Assembly: GCF_021458635.1 (NCBI RefSeq)
Contig: NZ_JAIRDQ010000010.1
Location: forward strand, 62,001 to 126,000
DNA length: 64,000 bases
From: Bradyrhizobium monzae
GTDB lineage: Bacteria > Pseudomonadota > Alphaproteobacteria > Rhizobiales > Xanthobacteraceae
Direction: 5' to 3'
Shown: positions 38,026 through 47,019 of the stretch, one piece after another
How positions within the stretch are numbered: position 1 is the stretch's first letter
Layout of the letters: every line of letters begins with the position of its first letter
Notes under the pieces: model-generated
Seen by the model: the letters and a program-made list of their open reading frames with translations, nothing else
Databases searched by the model: none
Told to the model about the DNA's origin: nothing
Translations under genes and position numbers: made by a program

Positions 38026-39400
38026 CGGTGCGCGCCAGTTTGCCGGCCGGGGTGACGTCGAGCGCGTCGACGAAGCGGATCACCGCCGGCACCTTGTGGG
38101 ACGACAGGTGCGCGCGGCACTGATCCAGGATCTGGTCGCGAATTTCCTTCGCGCGTGCCTGGTCGGTGCCGTCGGCGAGGATCACGTCCGCGACGACGAT
38201 GCCGCCCGTGATCGGGCTCTTCCGCGATTTCGCCCGCGACATCCGCACGTCGGGATGACGGTTGATCGCCGCCTCGATCTCCTCGGGGTGAACTTTCAGC
38301 CCGCCGATATTGATGATGCCGCCGCGGCGGCCGACGAAATAATAGCGGCCCCCGCGCAGTTCGACGATATCACCGCTGTCGACGAAACCGTCGCCGTCGG
38401 CGAGCGCAGCCGCGTTGCGGCCGATATAAGCATGCGCCGTCCGCGTCGAGCGAATCCGCAGCGAGCCGTCGACCACCTTCATCTCGACGCCGTTGCGGTT
38501 GCCGAGATAGTTCGCCGGAAAGCCCTCGAGCCCGTCATTGACGGCGAAGCCGACGCCGGCCTCGGTCGAGGCATAGGCATGGCCGACGGAGGAATTGGGG
38601 AATGCGGCCTTGAGGCCGTCGAGCACCGCCTGGTCGGCGATCTCGCCGGAGAGGCGGACATAGCCCGGCGCGAACTGCGCGGCCGAGCCGCTCATCAGAA
38701 GCTTGCGCCAGTGCGAGGGCGTACCGGAGATGTGCGAGACGCCGCGCGCGTTCAGCCGCACGACGTGATCGGCGAGCGCCTCGTGCGGGTCCGACAGCAC
38801 CATCGAGCCGCCGGAGAGGATCGCGCGAAGGAAGATCTGCAGGCCGCCATAGCGGCGGATATCATAGAACGTGGCCCAGACCGGCGCGGGTCCCCTGGCC
38901 GGGCCTTCGGCGACGATGGCGCCGGTGAGCGCCTCCAGCGTATGGCCGACGATTTTCGGCACGCCTGATGTGCCCGAGGTCAGCATCAGCCATTCGGTCG
39001 CGCGCTCGGTCTGCGCAGGCGCCGTGGCTTGAAGCGGCAATTGTGCAGTAATGACCAACGACACGCCGGTCGCGGCCCAGCGATCGGGCTCGTCGGTGAC
39101 GACGGCATCGACCCCGGCATCGGCGATCAACGCGTCCAGGTGCGCCGGATTAAGATCCGGCGGACACAGCAGCATGCGGCGGGCGATGCCGTCGAGCTCG
39201 ATCATGGCGAGCCCCGACCGGAGCTGGTCCGACAGTTTCAGCAAGACCGCGCGGCCGGACAGCTCGCGCAGGCGGCCGCCGAGGACGGTCTGCGACAAGA
39301 TATCGGTCAGCGACACCACATGGTGCGCATCCGACAGCGTACGGCCCGTCAGCTCCGCGCCAAGGTGGTCGCGGAGCGCGAAGATCTCACGCGGGGACAT
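38018..39400 (-). CDS. Stand-alone acyl/aryl-adenylating enzyme (AMP-dependent ligase)
   Basis: The 460-residue protein has the ANL core motifs: LMLTSGTSGVPKIVGHT near residue 155, YASTEAGVGF near 280, the GDIVE hinge region DGFVDSGDIVELRGGRYYFV near 345, GRRGGIINIGGLKVHPEEIE, and the catalytic Lys in TPAGKLART near the C-terminus. It is shorter than acyl-CoA synthetases, with a reduced N-terminal part. The ATG at 39400 was chosen since the residues before it are an Arg/Ser/Pro-rich shadow of the ACP gene. It overlaps the ACP gene by 14 bases, so it most likely loads that ACP. Confidence 0.82.
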   Translation of the reverse strand: MSPREIFALRDHLGAELTGRTLSDAHHVVSLTDILSQTVLGGRLRELSGRAVLLKLSDQLRSGLAMIELDGIARRMLLCPPDLNPAHLDALIADAGVDAVVTDEPDRWAATGVSLVITAQLPLQATAPAQTERATEWLMLTSGTSGVPKIVGHTLEALTGAIVAEGPARGPAPVWATFYDIRRYGGLQIFLRAILSGGSMVLSDPHEALADHVVRLNARGVSHISGTPSHWRKLLMSGSAAQFAPGYVRLSGEIADQAVLDGLKAAFPNSSVGHAYASTEAGVGFAVNDGLEGFPANYLGNRNGVEMKVVDGSLRIRSTRTAHAYIGRNAAALADGDGFVDSGDIVELRGGRYYFVGRRGGIINIGGLKVHPEEIEAAINRHPDVRMSRAKSRKSPITGGIVVADVILADGTDQARAKEIRDQILDQCRAHLSSHKVPAVIRFVDALDVTPAGKLARTDA

Positions 39401-39632
39401 TTTCGTAGGCCCGCACGAAATCACCCACGGTGGCGGGGAACGCGGCGTCCTCGGAAATGGTGAAGGGATCGACGCCGGTCTCGTCCTCGAGACGCGCGAC
39501 CAGGATCGCGAAAGCCAGCGAGTCAAATCCCGTCTCGTGCAGGGACAGATCGTCCGAGAGTACGGGAAGCGTGACGTGCTGCTCTTTGGCGATCTGCTGG
39601 ATCGCTTCAATGACTTTGGATCGTACCGACAT
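39387..39632 (-). CDS. Acyl carrier protein (stand-alone, non-FAS)
   Basis: The 81-residue acidic protein has the phosphopantetheine site GFDSLAFA with Ser38, and the helical pattern of carrier proteins (VIEAIQQIAKEQ at the start, DFVRAYENV at the end). The usual fatty-acid ACP motif is DSLDTVE; here DSLAFAIL points to a secondary-metabolism or peptidyl-type carrier. It heads the ACP, ligase, SDR cassette. Confidence 0.87.
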   Translation of the reverse strand: MSVRSKVIEAIQQIAKEQHVTLPVLSDDLSLHETGFDSLAFAILVARLEDETGVDPFTISEDAAFPATVGDFVRAYENVPA

Positions 39633-39783
39633 GGCTGGCTCGCCTCTTCCTTAGTTAATCGATCGTATGTCTTGCGGCGGCTCTTGATGACCGCCTCCCA
39701 TGACCGCGTGTTTACCCGACAGAAGTAAATGGCCTCTTGGACAATTCAGATAAAATTGGACCTATCTTCGGATTTTGATGCGG

Positions 39784-41598
39784 CTACAACCGGATCGTGC
39801 CGTCCACGACGTGCGCATAGGTGTCGAAGCCGAATGCGACATAGGCGCCCGATCTCGGGTCGAGCATGAACAGCGGCTCGGCGACCGCGCCGGGATCAAA
39901 CCCCTCACGCGCCAATTCCCCCTTTTTCTGCTTGAATGTCTCGGTCGCATCGAGCTCCCGCGAGAGGCGGATGAAGACAGGGCGGGCATAGACCGGCAGG
40001 CGCTGCGCGAGATGCGCGGACAATGCGGCGATATCAAAGCCTTCGTTCGCGACGATCGCGCTCATGCCGGCGCGGCCGTCGGCGCCGGGAATGCTGACGC
40101 CATAGGTTGTGGCGTCGACCACCCCGGTGAAGTCGCGCACGGCGTCATTGACCTCGGAGGTCGCGACATTCTCGCCCTTCCAGCGGAAGGTATCGCCGAT
40201 GCGATCGACGAAATGGAAGAAGCCCTTGTCGTCGAGCCGCATCAGATCGCCGGTGCGGAACCAGGCATCTCCCCTGGCGAAGACGTCGCGAAGAATCTTC
40301 TTCTCGGTCTCGCCGGCATCGGTATAGCCCTCGAAGCGGCCACCGCCCTCGTCTGCCTTGCCGATACGGCCGATGGCCTCGCCCGCCTCACCGCGCGCGC
40401 AGGCGATACAAAAGCCCTCGTCATTGCGCAGCGGCGCGCCGGTGTCGGGGTCGAGCTTGACGAGGCCTGCTGGAAAGCGATGTGCAAGCAGCGGCGGGAT
40501 GCGGCCGATGGCGCCCGGCTGGCCCTCGACGTTGAACAGCGAGAAATTGCCTTCCGTCGCGGCATAGAATTCAAGAATGCGGGGAATGGCGAAACGGCCC
40601 TGGAAATCCTCCCAGATATCGCCGCGCAGGCCATTGCCGCAGGCCAGCCGCAGGCGGTGGCGGTTTTCGTACTCCGACGGCGGCGCCTTGAGCAGATAAC
40701 GGCAGAGTTCGCCGATATACTGGAACAGCGTGCAGTCGTGCCGCACGATGTCGGGCCAGAAATTCGAGGCCGAAAACTTCTCCGCGATCACCACCGAGCC
40801 GCCGGCGGCGAGCATGCTGCACGGCGCGACGATGCCGCCGACCGAGTGGAATAGCGGCAGGCAATCATAGAGCCGATCCTGCGGCGTCGCGCCAGTGAGG
40901 CCGGCGAACCAGAAGCCCCAGTTGAGAATGCGGCGATGGCTGATGCTGGCGGCCTTCGGCAGGCCGGTGGTGCCGGAGGTGTAGATCAACAGGGCGCGGT
41001 CATCGATGGTGACGTCGCCGCGCTCCTCCGGCGACAGCGTCCCGTCGTCGAGCACGGCGAGCGCAACATCAATCGCACGCTCGCTGCGGGCATCGCCATG
41101 GGTCCATATCTTGGCGTCGGTCTTCAGATGCGGCGTTGCGCTCTGCAGCGTCGCCGAGAGATCGTGCGCGACGACGATATGTGAGGGCTTCGCGACATCG
41201 ATGCAATGCGCGAGAGACTGCCCGACAAGCTTGGTATTGATCAGCGCCACCACGCCGCCGACGCGGCTGATGCCGACCCAGGCCGCGACATAATCGATGC
41301 CGTTCGGCATGATCAGGCCGACGGTGTCCCCTTTGGCGACGCCGACCGAGCGCGCCCAGCGCGCATAGCGATTGATCCGCCGAGACAGGCCATCGTAGTC
41401 GAGTGTCGCATCGTCCGTGACCAGCGCGACGCGGTCGGGCTGGCGGCGTGCCCGATCGTCGACGACGTCGGCGAACAGGCGGCCCGGCAGCGTCTCGATC
41501 CGCGCAGTCAGCTCGATCGCCTTCAGCCAGATCTTTGATGCCGAAGGCGCGCGCGCGGGCTTGGTTTGCTCGATGACGCCGGTGGTCATGCCGTTCAT
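39784..41598 (-). CDS. FATP-type long/very-long-chain acyl-CoA ligase
   Basis: The 604-residue protein has ANL motifs LLIYTSGTTGLPKAASISH near residue 205, the FATP-like segment FQYIGELCRYLLKAPPSEYE, EFYAATEGNFSLFN, RTGDLMRLDDKGFFHFVDRI with the GDTFRWKGENVAT hinge, and a C-terminal Lys region (TFKQKKGELA). This matches bacterial FadD6-like and eukaryotic FATP enzymes that activate long-chain fatty acids. The first ATG is at 41598, with a second in frame at 41589. It lies 151 bases upstream of the ACP gene on the same strand; a shared pathway is possible but unproven. Confidence 0.88.
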   Translation of the reverse strand: MNGMTTGVIEQTKPARAPSASKIWLKAIELTARIETLPGRLFADVVDDRARRQPDRVALVTDDATLDYDGLSRRINRYARWARSVGVAKGDTVGLIMPNGIDYVAAWVGISRVGGVVALINTKLVGQSLAHCIDVAKPSHIVVAHDLSATLQSATPHLKTDAKIWTHGDARSERAIDVALAVLDDGTLSPEERGDVTIDDRALLIYTSGTTGLPKAASISHRRILNWGFWFAGLTGATPQDRLYDCLPLFHSVGGIVAPCSMLAAGGSVVIAEKFSASNFWPDIVRHDCTLFQYIGELCRYLLKAPPSEYENRHRLRLACGNGLRGDIWEDFQGRFAIPRILEFYAATEGNFSLFNVEGQPGAIGRIPPLLAHRFPAGLVKLDPDTGAPLRNDEGFCIACARGEAGEAIGRIGKADEGGGRFEGYTDAGETEKKILRDVFARGDAWFRTGDLMRLDDKGFFHFVDRIGDTFRWKGENVATSEVNDAVRDFTGVVDATTYGVSIPGADGRAGMSAIVANEGFDIAALSAHLAQRLPVYARPVFIRLSRELDATETFKQKKGELAREGFDPGAVAEPLFMLDPRSGAYVAFGFDTYAHVVDGTIRL

Positions 41599-41824
41599 TC
41601 TTTCGGGCGGTATCTGCTTGTTTCCTTAAGCTTAGCTCGCGCACCCTGCCCAGGTGTTAAGAGACAAGGTAAAACTCGGTTAGCTCTCGATTAACTGCGA
41701 TCATCCTTTAACAAGCCGACGGGAACGTCGTGCGACCCGGTGCAATTCTTGCGATAGCAAATCCAGTCATTCGGGCGCGCTGTGAGCGCGCCCCCTCGCC
41801 GCGCGAGATGAACTGGAGGCCACG

Positions 41825-42805
41825 ATGATCACCAGGCGAAATTTCCTTCAGACCGCCACCTTCGCCGCGGCCACACTCATCGCGCCGCGCTCCTTTGCGA
41901 TCGGCAACCCGACTTATCCGTCGCGCAGCGTGAAATGGGTGGTGCCTTATGCACCGGGCGGCGCCACGGACGTGCTGTCGCGGTTGATCTGCCAGCGCCT
42001 GTCCGACCGGCTCGGGCAAACCTTCGTCGTCGAGAACAAACCCGGCGCCGGCAGCAATATCGGAACGCAGGCGGTGATCACGTCCGCGCCAGATGGCTAC
42101 ACGCTGCTGCTGACCTCGACCGCGAACGCGATCAACGCCTCGTTCGATCCGGCGCTGCCATACGATTTCGCCAAGGGTATCGCGCCCGTCGCCGGCGTCG
42201 CGCGGATTCCGCTGGTGCTGGTCGTCAACAACGATCTGCCGGTGACGAGCGTCGCCGACTTCATCGCCTACGCCAAAGCCAATCCCGGCAAGATGTCGAT
42301 CGCCTCGTCCGGCATCGGCACGTCGCTGCATCTCTCCGGCGGGCTGTTCAAGTCGATGGCCGGCGTCCAGTTTACCCACGTGCCCTATCGCGGTTCCGCA
42401 CCGGGCCTGACCGACGTGATGAGCGGCCAGATCCAGGGCATGTTCGACAACGTCACCTCGTCGTTCGAGCTAGTGCGCGCCGGCAAGCTGCGCGCGCTCG
42501 GAATCACCACGCGCGAACGCTCGGAGATTTTGCCTGACGTGCCACCGATCGCCGACACGCTGCCCGGCTACGAGACGTCCTCGTTCTACGGCGTCGGTGC
42601 TCCCCACGAGACGCCGCGCGAGATCGTGGACCTGCTCAATCGCGAGGTCGACACGGCGTTATTCGACGCCGAGATCAAGGCGCGCATCGCCGAGCTCGGC
42701 GCGATCCCGCTGCACGGCAATGCCGGCGAGTTCGGCGGCATGCTCACCGCCGAGACCGAACGCTGGCGCAAGGTGGTGGAGCTGTCGGGGATGAAGAAGG
42801 AATAG
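41825..42805 (+). CDS. Tripartite tricarboxylate transporter receptor (Bug family)
   Basis: The 326-residue periplasmic binding protein has a twin-arginine signal (ITRRNFLQTATFAAATLIAP). Bug-family segments follow: VKWVVPYAPGGATDVLSRLI near residue 38, VVENKPGAGSNIGTQAV, TANAINASFDPALPYDF and VPYRGSAPGLTDVMSGQIQ. It would bind a carboxylate for a TctAB permease, but no such genes are in the window, so it is an orphan receptor or uses a permease elsewhere. GGAGGCC precedes the ATG. Confidence 0.9.
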   Translation: MITRRNFLQTATFAAATLIAPRSFAIGNPTYPSRSVKWVVPYAPGGATDVLSRLICQRLSDRLGQTFVVENKPGAGSNIGTQAVITSAPDGYTLLLTSTANAINASFDPALPYDFAKGIAPVAGVARIPLVLVVNNDLPVTSVADFIAYAKANPGKMSIASSGIGTSLHLSGGLFKSMAGVQFTHVPYRGSAPGLTDVMSGQIQGMFDNVTSSFELVRAGKLRALGITTRERSEILPDVPPIADTLPGYETSSFYGVGAPHETPREIVDLLNREVDTALFDAEIKARIAELGAIPLHGNAGEFGGMLTAETERWRKVVELSGMKKE

Positions 42806-42861
42806 CTTACGGCTTCTGCGAAGGGGATCGATCGATCCCCCTCACAAATGATCACCCGACG

Positions 42862-43158
42862 CTAGCTGCTGCTTCTGAGCCGCGAGCGCGGCGGCGGCAC
42901 GTTGACCGGGTAATACGGATTCAGCTCGCAGGTCGCGGCCTGTCCGGAAGCAGTCGCACGACATTGCGGCAGCGACGTGTAGGAGCAATCATACCGCTGC
43001 TCGCCGCCACCATCACTCTCGCCGGAATAGACATGCCTGCAGACGGGATAATTGGGATCGAAGGTCTGCGCATGCAACGGCGCGGCCGCCAGCAAGGCAC
43101 CGGCGGTGACGATCATGGCGAATGAGCAGCGCACCAAGATGTCCGCCGGACGTCGCAT
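42862..43158 (-). CDS. DUF3551 family secreted protein, copy 2
   Basis: The 98-residue protein has a signal peptide ending at PLHAQ and the DUF3551 core YPVCRHVYSGE, RYDCSYTSLPQCRATASGQA and CELNPYYPV, with four regularly placed Cys that probably form two disulfides. It is a common family in Bradyrhizobium with no known function. It starts ten bases after its paralogue. An alternative start at 43116 would shorten the signal peptide. Confidence 0.82.
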   Translation of the reverse strand: MRRPADILVRCSFAMIVTAGALLAAAPLHAQTFDPNYPVCRHVYSGESDGGGEQRYDCSYTSLPQCRATASGQAATCELNPYYPVNVPPPRSRLRSSS

Positions 43159-43168
43159 CCAGAGCTTG

Positions 43169-43447
43169 TCAGTTCACGTTCCTGTGACGCCGGCGCGGGG
43201 GCGGCGGCTCGTTGAAGGCATAATAGGGGTTGAGGTCGCAGCTTGCAGCGAGACCGGACGCGGTGGCGCGGCACTGCTCCAGCGACGTGAAGGAGCAGTC
43301 GAACCAGCTGCCGCCGCCCCCGCTCCTGCCGCCGCCCGCGTAAACGTGCATGCACACCGGGTAGCGCGGATCATAGGTCTGGGCGCTGGCATCTGCCGCG
43401 GCGAACAGCGTGGCAATCGCGGTGAGGGTCAGGAGGGAGAGGCGCAT
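43169..43447 (-). CDS. DUF3551 family secreted protein, copy 1
   Basis: The 92-residue protein starts at the ATG at 43447, eight bases after GAGGAAA. It has a signal peptide (MRLSLLTLTAIATLFAAADASA), then YPVCMHVYAGG, SWFDCSFTSLEQCRATASGL and CDLNPYYAFN. The four Cys match the downstream copy, from which it differs mainly in a Gly-rich insertion and the basic tail. The two are tandem duplicates and probably co-transcribed. Confidence 0.85.
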   Translation of the reverse strand: MRLSLLTLTAIATLFAAADASAQTYDPRYPVCMHVYAGGGRSGGGGSWFDCSFTSLEQCRATASGLAASCDLNPYYAFNEPPPPRRRHRNVN

Positions 43448-43872
43448 CGGACATTTCCTCGAATCGGTAACAACGGCAGGCGTTATGCCATTTCGATATG
43501 GCACAACAGCGCGGAAGAAGCGATCGTTCCTGTTTATACCTCTCCCGCTTGTGACACGCACCAAAAACGGTGCGACACAGCGCCGTAACAATCCGAAACC
43601 GCGAAGGCGCGCTGTCGCCGGCCTGCATTGGACGCATATCTCGCGACACCATCCTTCGACAAAGGTCGCACACCATCGGTGCAGGAAACCGTTCGCAGGC
43701 CTGAGCGAACGGACTAGTCTTTCGGTCACAACGCCGGCCCCGGACCGATGACGTTCCGGGGCAATCAACAAACATATGGGCTGAAGGAAACGCACATTCG
43801 CGCTCGGGCTCTCGAGCGCGACTCCGCCATGCGCGGGGAGAAGATGCGCTGGCCGGTCTACGGGCTTAGGGC
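43448..43872. other. Intergenic region between DUF3551 pair and RND pump
   Basis: These 425 bases hold a perfect inverted repeat (43486-43503) close to the DUF3551 start. There is no convincing gene and no trace of a membrane-fusion protein gene that would normally precede an RND pump. The local base composition is like the surroundings. Confidence 0.5.
43486..43503. promoter_or_regulatory. Inverted repeat upstream of DUF3551 pair
   Basis: TGCCAT-N6-ATGGCA is perfect and lies about 40 bases before the first DUF3551 start codon, where an operator would be expected. No regulator gene is adjacent. Confidence 0.4.
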
Positions 43873-46800
43873 ATGCAAGAGAGCATCTCGTCTCCGTTCA
43901 TCCGCTATCCAATCGGCACCTCGCTGCTGATGGCGGGCATTCTGTTCGTGGGCCTCGTGGCCTACCCCCTGCTGCCGGTAGCGCCACTGCCGCAGGTCGA
44001 CTTTCCGACCATCCAGGTTTCCGCGTCGCTTCCGGGCGGCAGTCCCGAAACCATGGCCTCCTCCGTGGCGCAGCCGCTCGAGCGCCAGCTCGCGCAGATC
44101 CCCGGCATCACGCAGATGACGTCGACGAGTTCACTCGGCTCGGCGTCGATCACCATCCAGTTCGATCTCAATCGCCTGATCGATGCCGCCGCCAACGACG
44201 TGCAGGCCGCAATCAACGCGGCGGGCGGCCAATTGCCGAAGAACCTGCCCTCGCCGCCGACCTATCGGAAGGTTAACCCGGCGGACTCGCCGATCATGAT
44301 CCTGTCGGCGACTTCCGACACGCTGCCCCTGACCACCGTCAGCGACCGTACCGACGCCCAGCTTGCGCAGCAGATCAGCCAGATCCCCGGTGTCGCCCAG
44401 GTGTTCGTCGGCGGGCAACAGAAGCCCTCGGTGCGTATCCAGGTCGATCCGGCCAAGCTGGTCGCCAAGGGACTGTCTCTGGAGGACGTGCGCAGCCAGA
44501 TCGCGATCGCGACCACGGATAGCCCGAAGGGAAACATCGACGGCACCCGGCGCGCCTACACTGTCTACGCCAACGACCAGCTGCTCGAGGCCACGCAGTG
44601 GCAGGACGTGATTGTCGCCTATCGTAACGGGGCGCCTTTGCGGATCCGCGACATCGGCGAAGCGGTGTCAGGACCGGAGGACATGAAGACCGCGGCCTGG
44701 GCCGACGGCAAACGCGGCGTGTTCCTCGTCATTTTCAAGCAGCCAGGCGCCAACGTCATCGAGACGGTCAACCGCATCAAGGAGAAGCTGCCGCGGCTGA
44801 TCGCAGCGATCCCGCCCGCGATCAGCATCAAGACCATCAGCGACCGTACCATCACCATCCGCGCCGCGGTCGACGACGTGCAGATCACGCTCATGATCAC
44901 CATCGTGCTGGTGGTGATGGTGATCTTCATCTTCCTGCGCAGTTTCTGGGCCACGATCATCCCGAGCATCACCGTGCCGCTGGCCCTGCTCGGGGCCTGC
45001 TCGCTGATGTGGGTGTTCGGCTACTCGCTGGACAATCTCTCGCTGATGGCACTGACCATCGCGGTCGGCTTCGTGGTCGACGACGCCATCGTGATGCTGG
45101 AGAACATCACGCGCTATGTCGAGCGGGGCGAGAACCCGGTCGCCGCCGCCTATAAGGGCGCGGCCGAGATAGGCTTCACCATCGTCTCCATCAGCATATC
45201 GCTGGTCGCCGTGCTGATCCCGCTGCTGCTGATGGGCGGCATCATCGGCCGGTTATTCCGCGAATTTGCAGTGACGCTATCAATGGCGATCTTCGTCTCC
45301 CTCGTGGTGTCACTGACCCTGACGCCGATGATGGCCTCGCGTTTCCTCCGCTCGGACCACGAAGCCCGCAGCGGCCGCTTCTACCAATGGAGCGAGCGGC
45401 TATTCGAGCGTCTGCTCGGCGCCTATGAACGCGGGCTCGACCTCGCGCTACGGCATAGCCTCATCACGCTCTGCGTTTTCTTCGCGACCGTCGCGCTGTC
45501 GGCGCTGCTGTTCATCCTGATCCCAAAAGGCTTCTTCCCGCAGCAGGACAATGGATTCCTCACCGCCGTGTCGGAAATGCCCCAGGATATCTCCTTCGCC
45601 GAGATGAAGCGGCGGCAGGAGGAGCTCAACGCCATCGTACAGGCCGACCCTGCCGTCGATTCCATCGCGATGTTCATCGGCGGAGGCGGTACAGCTCTGA
45701 ATTCGGGGCGCATGTACGTCACACTGAAGCCGATCGGAGAGCGCGACGCCAATGCGCAACAGATCATCGTCCGGCTGCGGCCGAAGCTCGCCAAGGTCGA
45801 GGGCGCCCGCCTCTATATGCAGGCTTCGCAAGACGTGCGGCTCGGCGGCCGCGCCACCCGCACCCAGTTCGAGTTCACGCTGCAGGACGCCAATCTTCCC
45901 GAATTGAACGGGTGGGCGCCCAAGATCCTGACGGAAATGAAAGGCCTGCCGGAGCTTCGCGACGTCGCCACCGACCAGCAGACCGAGGGCACGACAGTGC
46001 AACTCACGATCAATCGCGACACCGCCGCGCGCTATGGCATCCAGCCGCAGCTGATCGACGACACGCTCTATGACGCCTTCGGCCAGCGCCAGGTGGCGCA
46101 ATATTTCACGCAGACCAACAGCTATCATGTCGTGCTCGAGATCACGCCGGCGCTGCAAGGCAAACTCGACACGCTCGACAAGCTCTACATCAAATCGCCG
46201 CTGACCGGCGACCAGGTCCCGCTCTCGGTCATCTGCAGATGGAATAGCGAGCCGGTGCGGCCGCTCGCGATCGCGCATCAGAGCCAGTTTCCGGCGGTGA
46301 CGATCAGCTTCAACCTCGCCGAAGGCGTTGCGCTGGGACAGGCGACCGCCGCCGTGATGCGCGCAGTCAGCGAGACGGGTGCGCCGCCGACGCTGTCGAT
46401 GAGCTTCCAGGGGACCGCGCAGGCGTTCCAGCAATCGCTCGGAACCGTGCCGCTGCTGATCCTCGCCGCACTCGTCGTGGTCTATCTGGTGCTGGGGGTG
46501 CTCTACGAGAGCTACATCCATCCGCTGACCATCCTGTCGACGCTGCCGTCGGCCGGCGTCGGTGCAATCGCGATCCTGATGATCTTCGGCTTCGATTTCA
46601 GCCTGATCGCCCTGATCGGGGTCATCCTCTTGATCGGTATCGTCAAGAAGAACGGCATCATGATGGTGGACTTCGCCATCGCGGCCGAGCGCGAGCAGCA
46701 TCTGACGCCGGAGCAATCGATCCGCCAGGCCGCACTGCTGCGCTTCCGGCCGATCATGATGACGACGATGGCAGCGCTGCTCGGCGGCGTTCCGCTGATG

Positions 46801-47007
46801 CTCGGCACTGGCACCGGTGCCGAGATCCGCCAACCGCTCGGCTACGCCATGGTTGGCGGCCTCCTGGTCAGCCAGGCGCTGACCTTGTTCACGACGCCGG
46901 TCGTCTATCTCTACCTCGACCGCTTCTCCAACACGCTGTCACGCTGGACGGAGAGGAAGCCCGTGGCCGAGGAAGAGAGCGAAGAGCAAAAAGATGCGGC
47001 GGAGTAG
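43873..47007 (+). CDS. RND efflux pump inner-membrane subunit (MdtB/MdtC-like)
   Basis: The 1044-residue protein has the RND layout: span 1 at the start (IGTSLLMAGILFVGLVAYPL), a periplasmic porter domain to about residue 335, spans 2-6, then a duplicated half. Span 4 carries the proton-relay pair in VGFVVDDAIVMLENI near residue 400. Start and length match multidrug pumps of the Mdt/Mux type. It needs a periplasmic adaptor and TolC-like channel, but neither gene is adjacent. The following htpG is convergent with a 12-base gap. The ribosome site (AGGG) is weak. Confidence 0.92.
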   Translation: MQESISSPFIRYPIGTSLLMAGILFVGLVAYPLLPVAPLPQVDFPTIQVSASLPGGSPETMASSVAQPLERQLAQIPGITQMTSTSSLGSASITIQFDLNRLIDAAANDVQAAINAAGGQLPKNLPSPPTYRKVNPADSPIMILSATSDTLPLTTVSDRTDAQLAQQISQIPGVAQVFVGGQQKPSVRIQVDPAKLVAKGLSLEDVRSQIAIATTDSPKGNIDGTRRAYTVYANDQLLEATQWQDVIVAYRNGAPLRIRDIGEAVSGPEDMKTAAWADGKRGVFLVIFKQPGANVIETVNRIKEKLPRLIAAIPPAISIKTISDRTITIRAAVDDVQITLMITIVLVVMVIFIFLRSFWATIIPSITVPLALLGACSLMWVFGYSLDNLSLMALTIAVGFVVDDAIVMLENITRYVERGENPVAAAYKGAAEIGFTIVSISISLVAVLIPLLLMGGIIGRLFREFAVTLSMAIFVSLVVSLTLTPMMASRFLRSDHEARSGRFYQWSERLFERLLGAYERGLDLALRHSLITLCVFFATVALSALLFILIPKGFFPQQDNGFLTAVSEMPQDISFAEMKRRQEELNAIVQADPAVDSIAMFIGGGGTALNSGRMYVTLKPIGERDANAQQIIVRLRPKLAKVEGARLYMQASQDVRLGGRATRTQFEFTLQDANLPELNGWAPKILTEMKGLPELRDVATDQQTEGTTVQLTINRDTAARYGIQPQLIDDTLYDAFGQRQVAQYFTQTNSYHVVLEITPALQGKLDTLDKLYIKSPLTGDQVPLSVICRWNSEPVRPLAIAHQSQFPAVTISFNLAEGVALGQATAAVMRAVSETGAPPTLSMSFQGTAQAFQQSLGTVPLLILAALVVVYLVLGVLYESYIHPLTILSTLPSAGVGAIAILMIFGFDFSLIALIGVILLIGIVKKNGIMMVDFAIAAEREQHLTPEQSIRQAALLRFRPIMMTTMAALLGGVPLMLGTGTGAEIRQPLGYAMVGGLLVSQALTLFTTPVVYLYLDRFSNTLSRWTERKPVAEEESEEQKDAAE

Positions 47008-47019
47008 ACCGGGCTCGCG

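Noticed and set aside
45448..46833. Minus-strand frame of 461 codons inside the RND pump gene
   Set aside because: Mirror of codon bias in a real transporter gene; no start site or motif.
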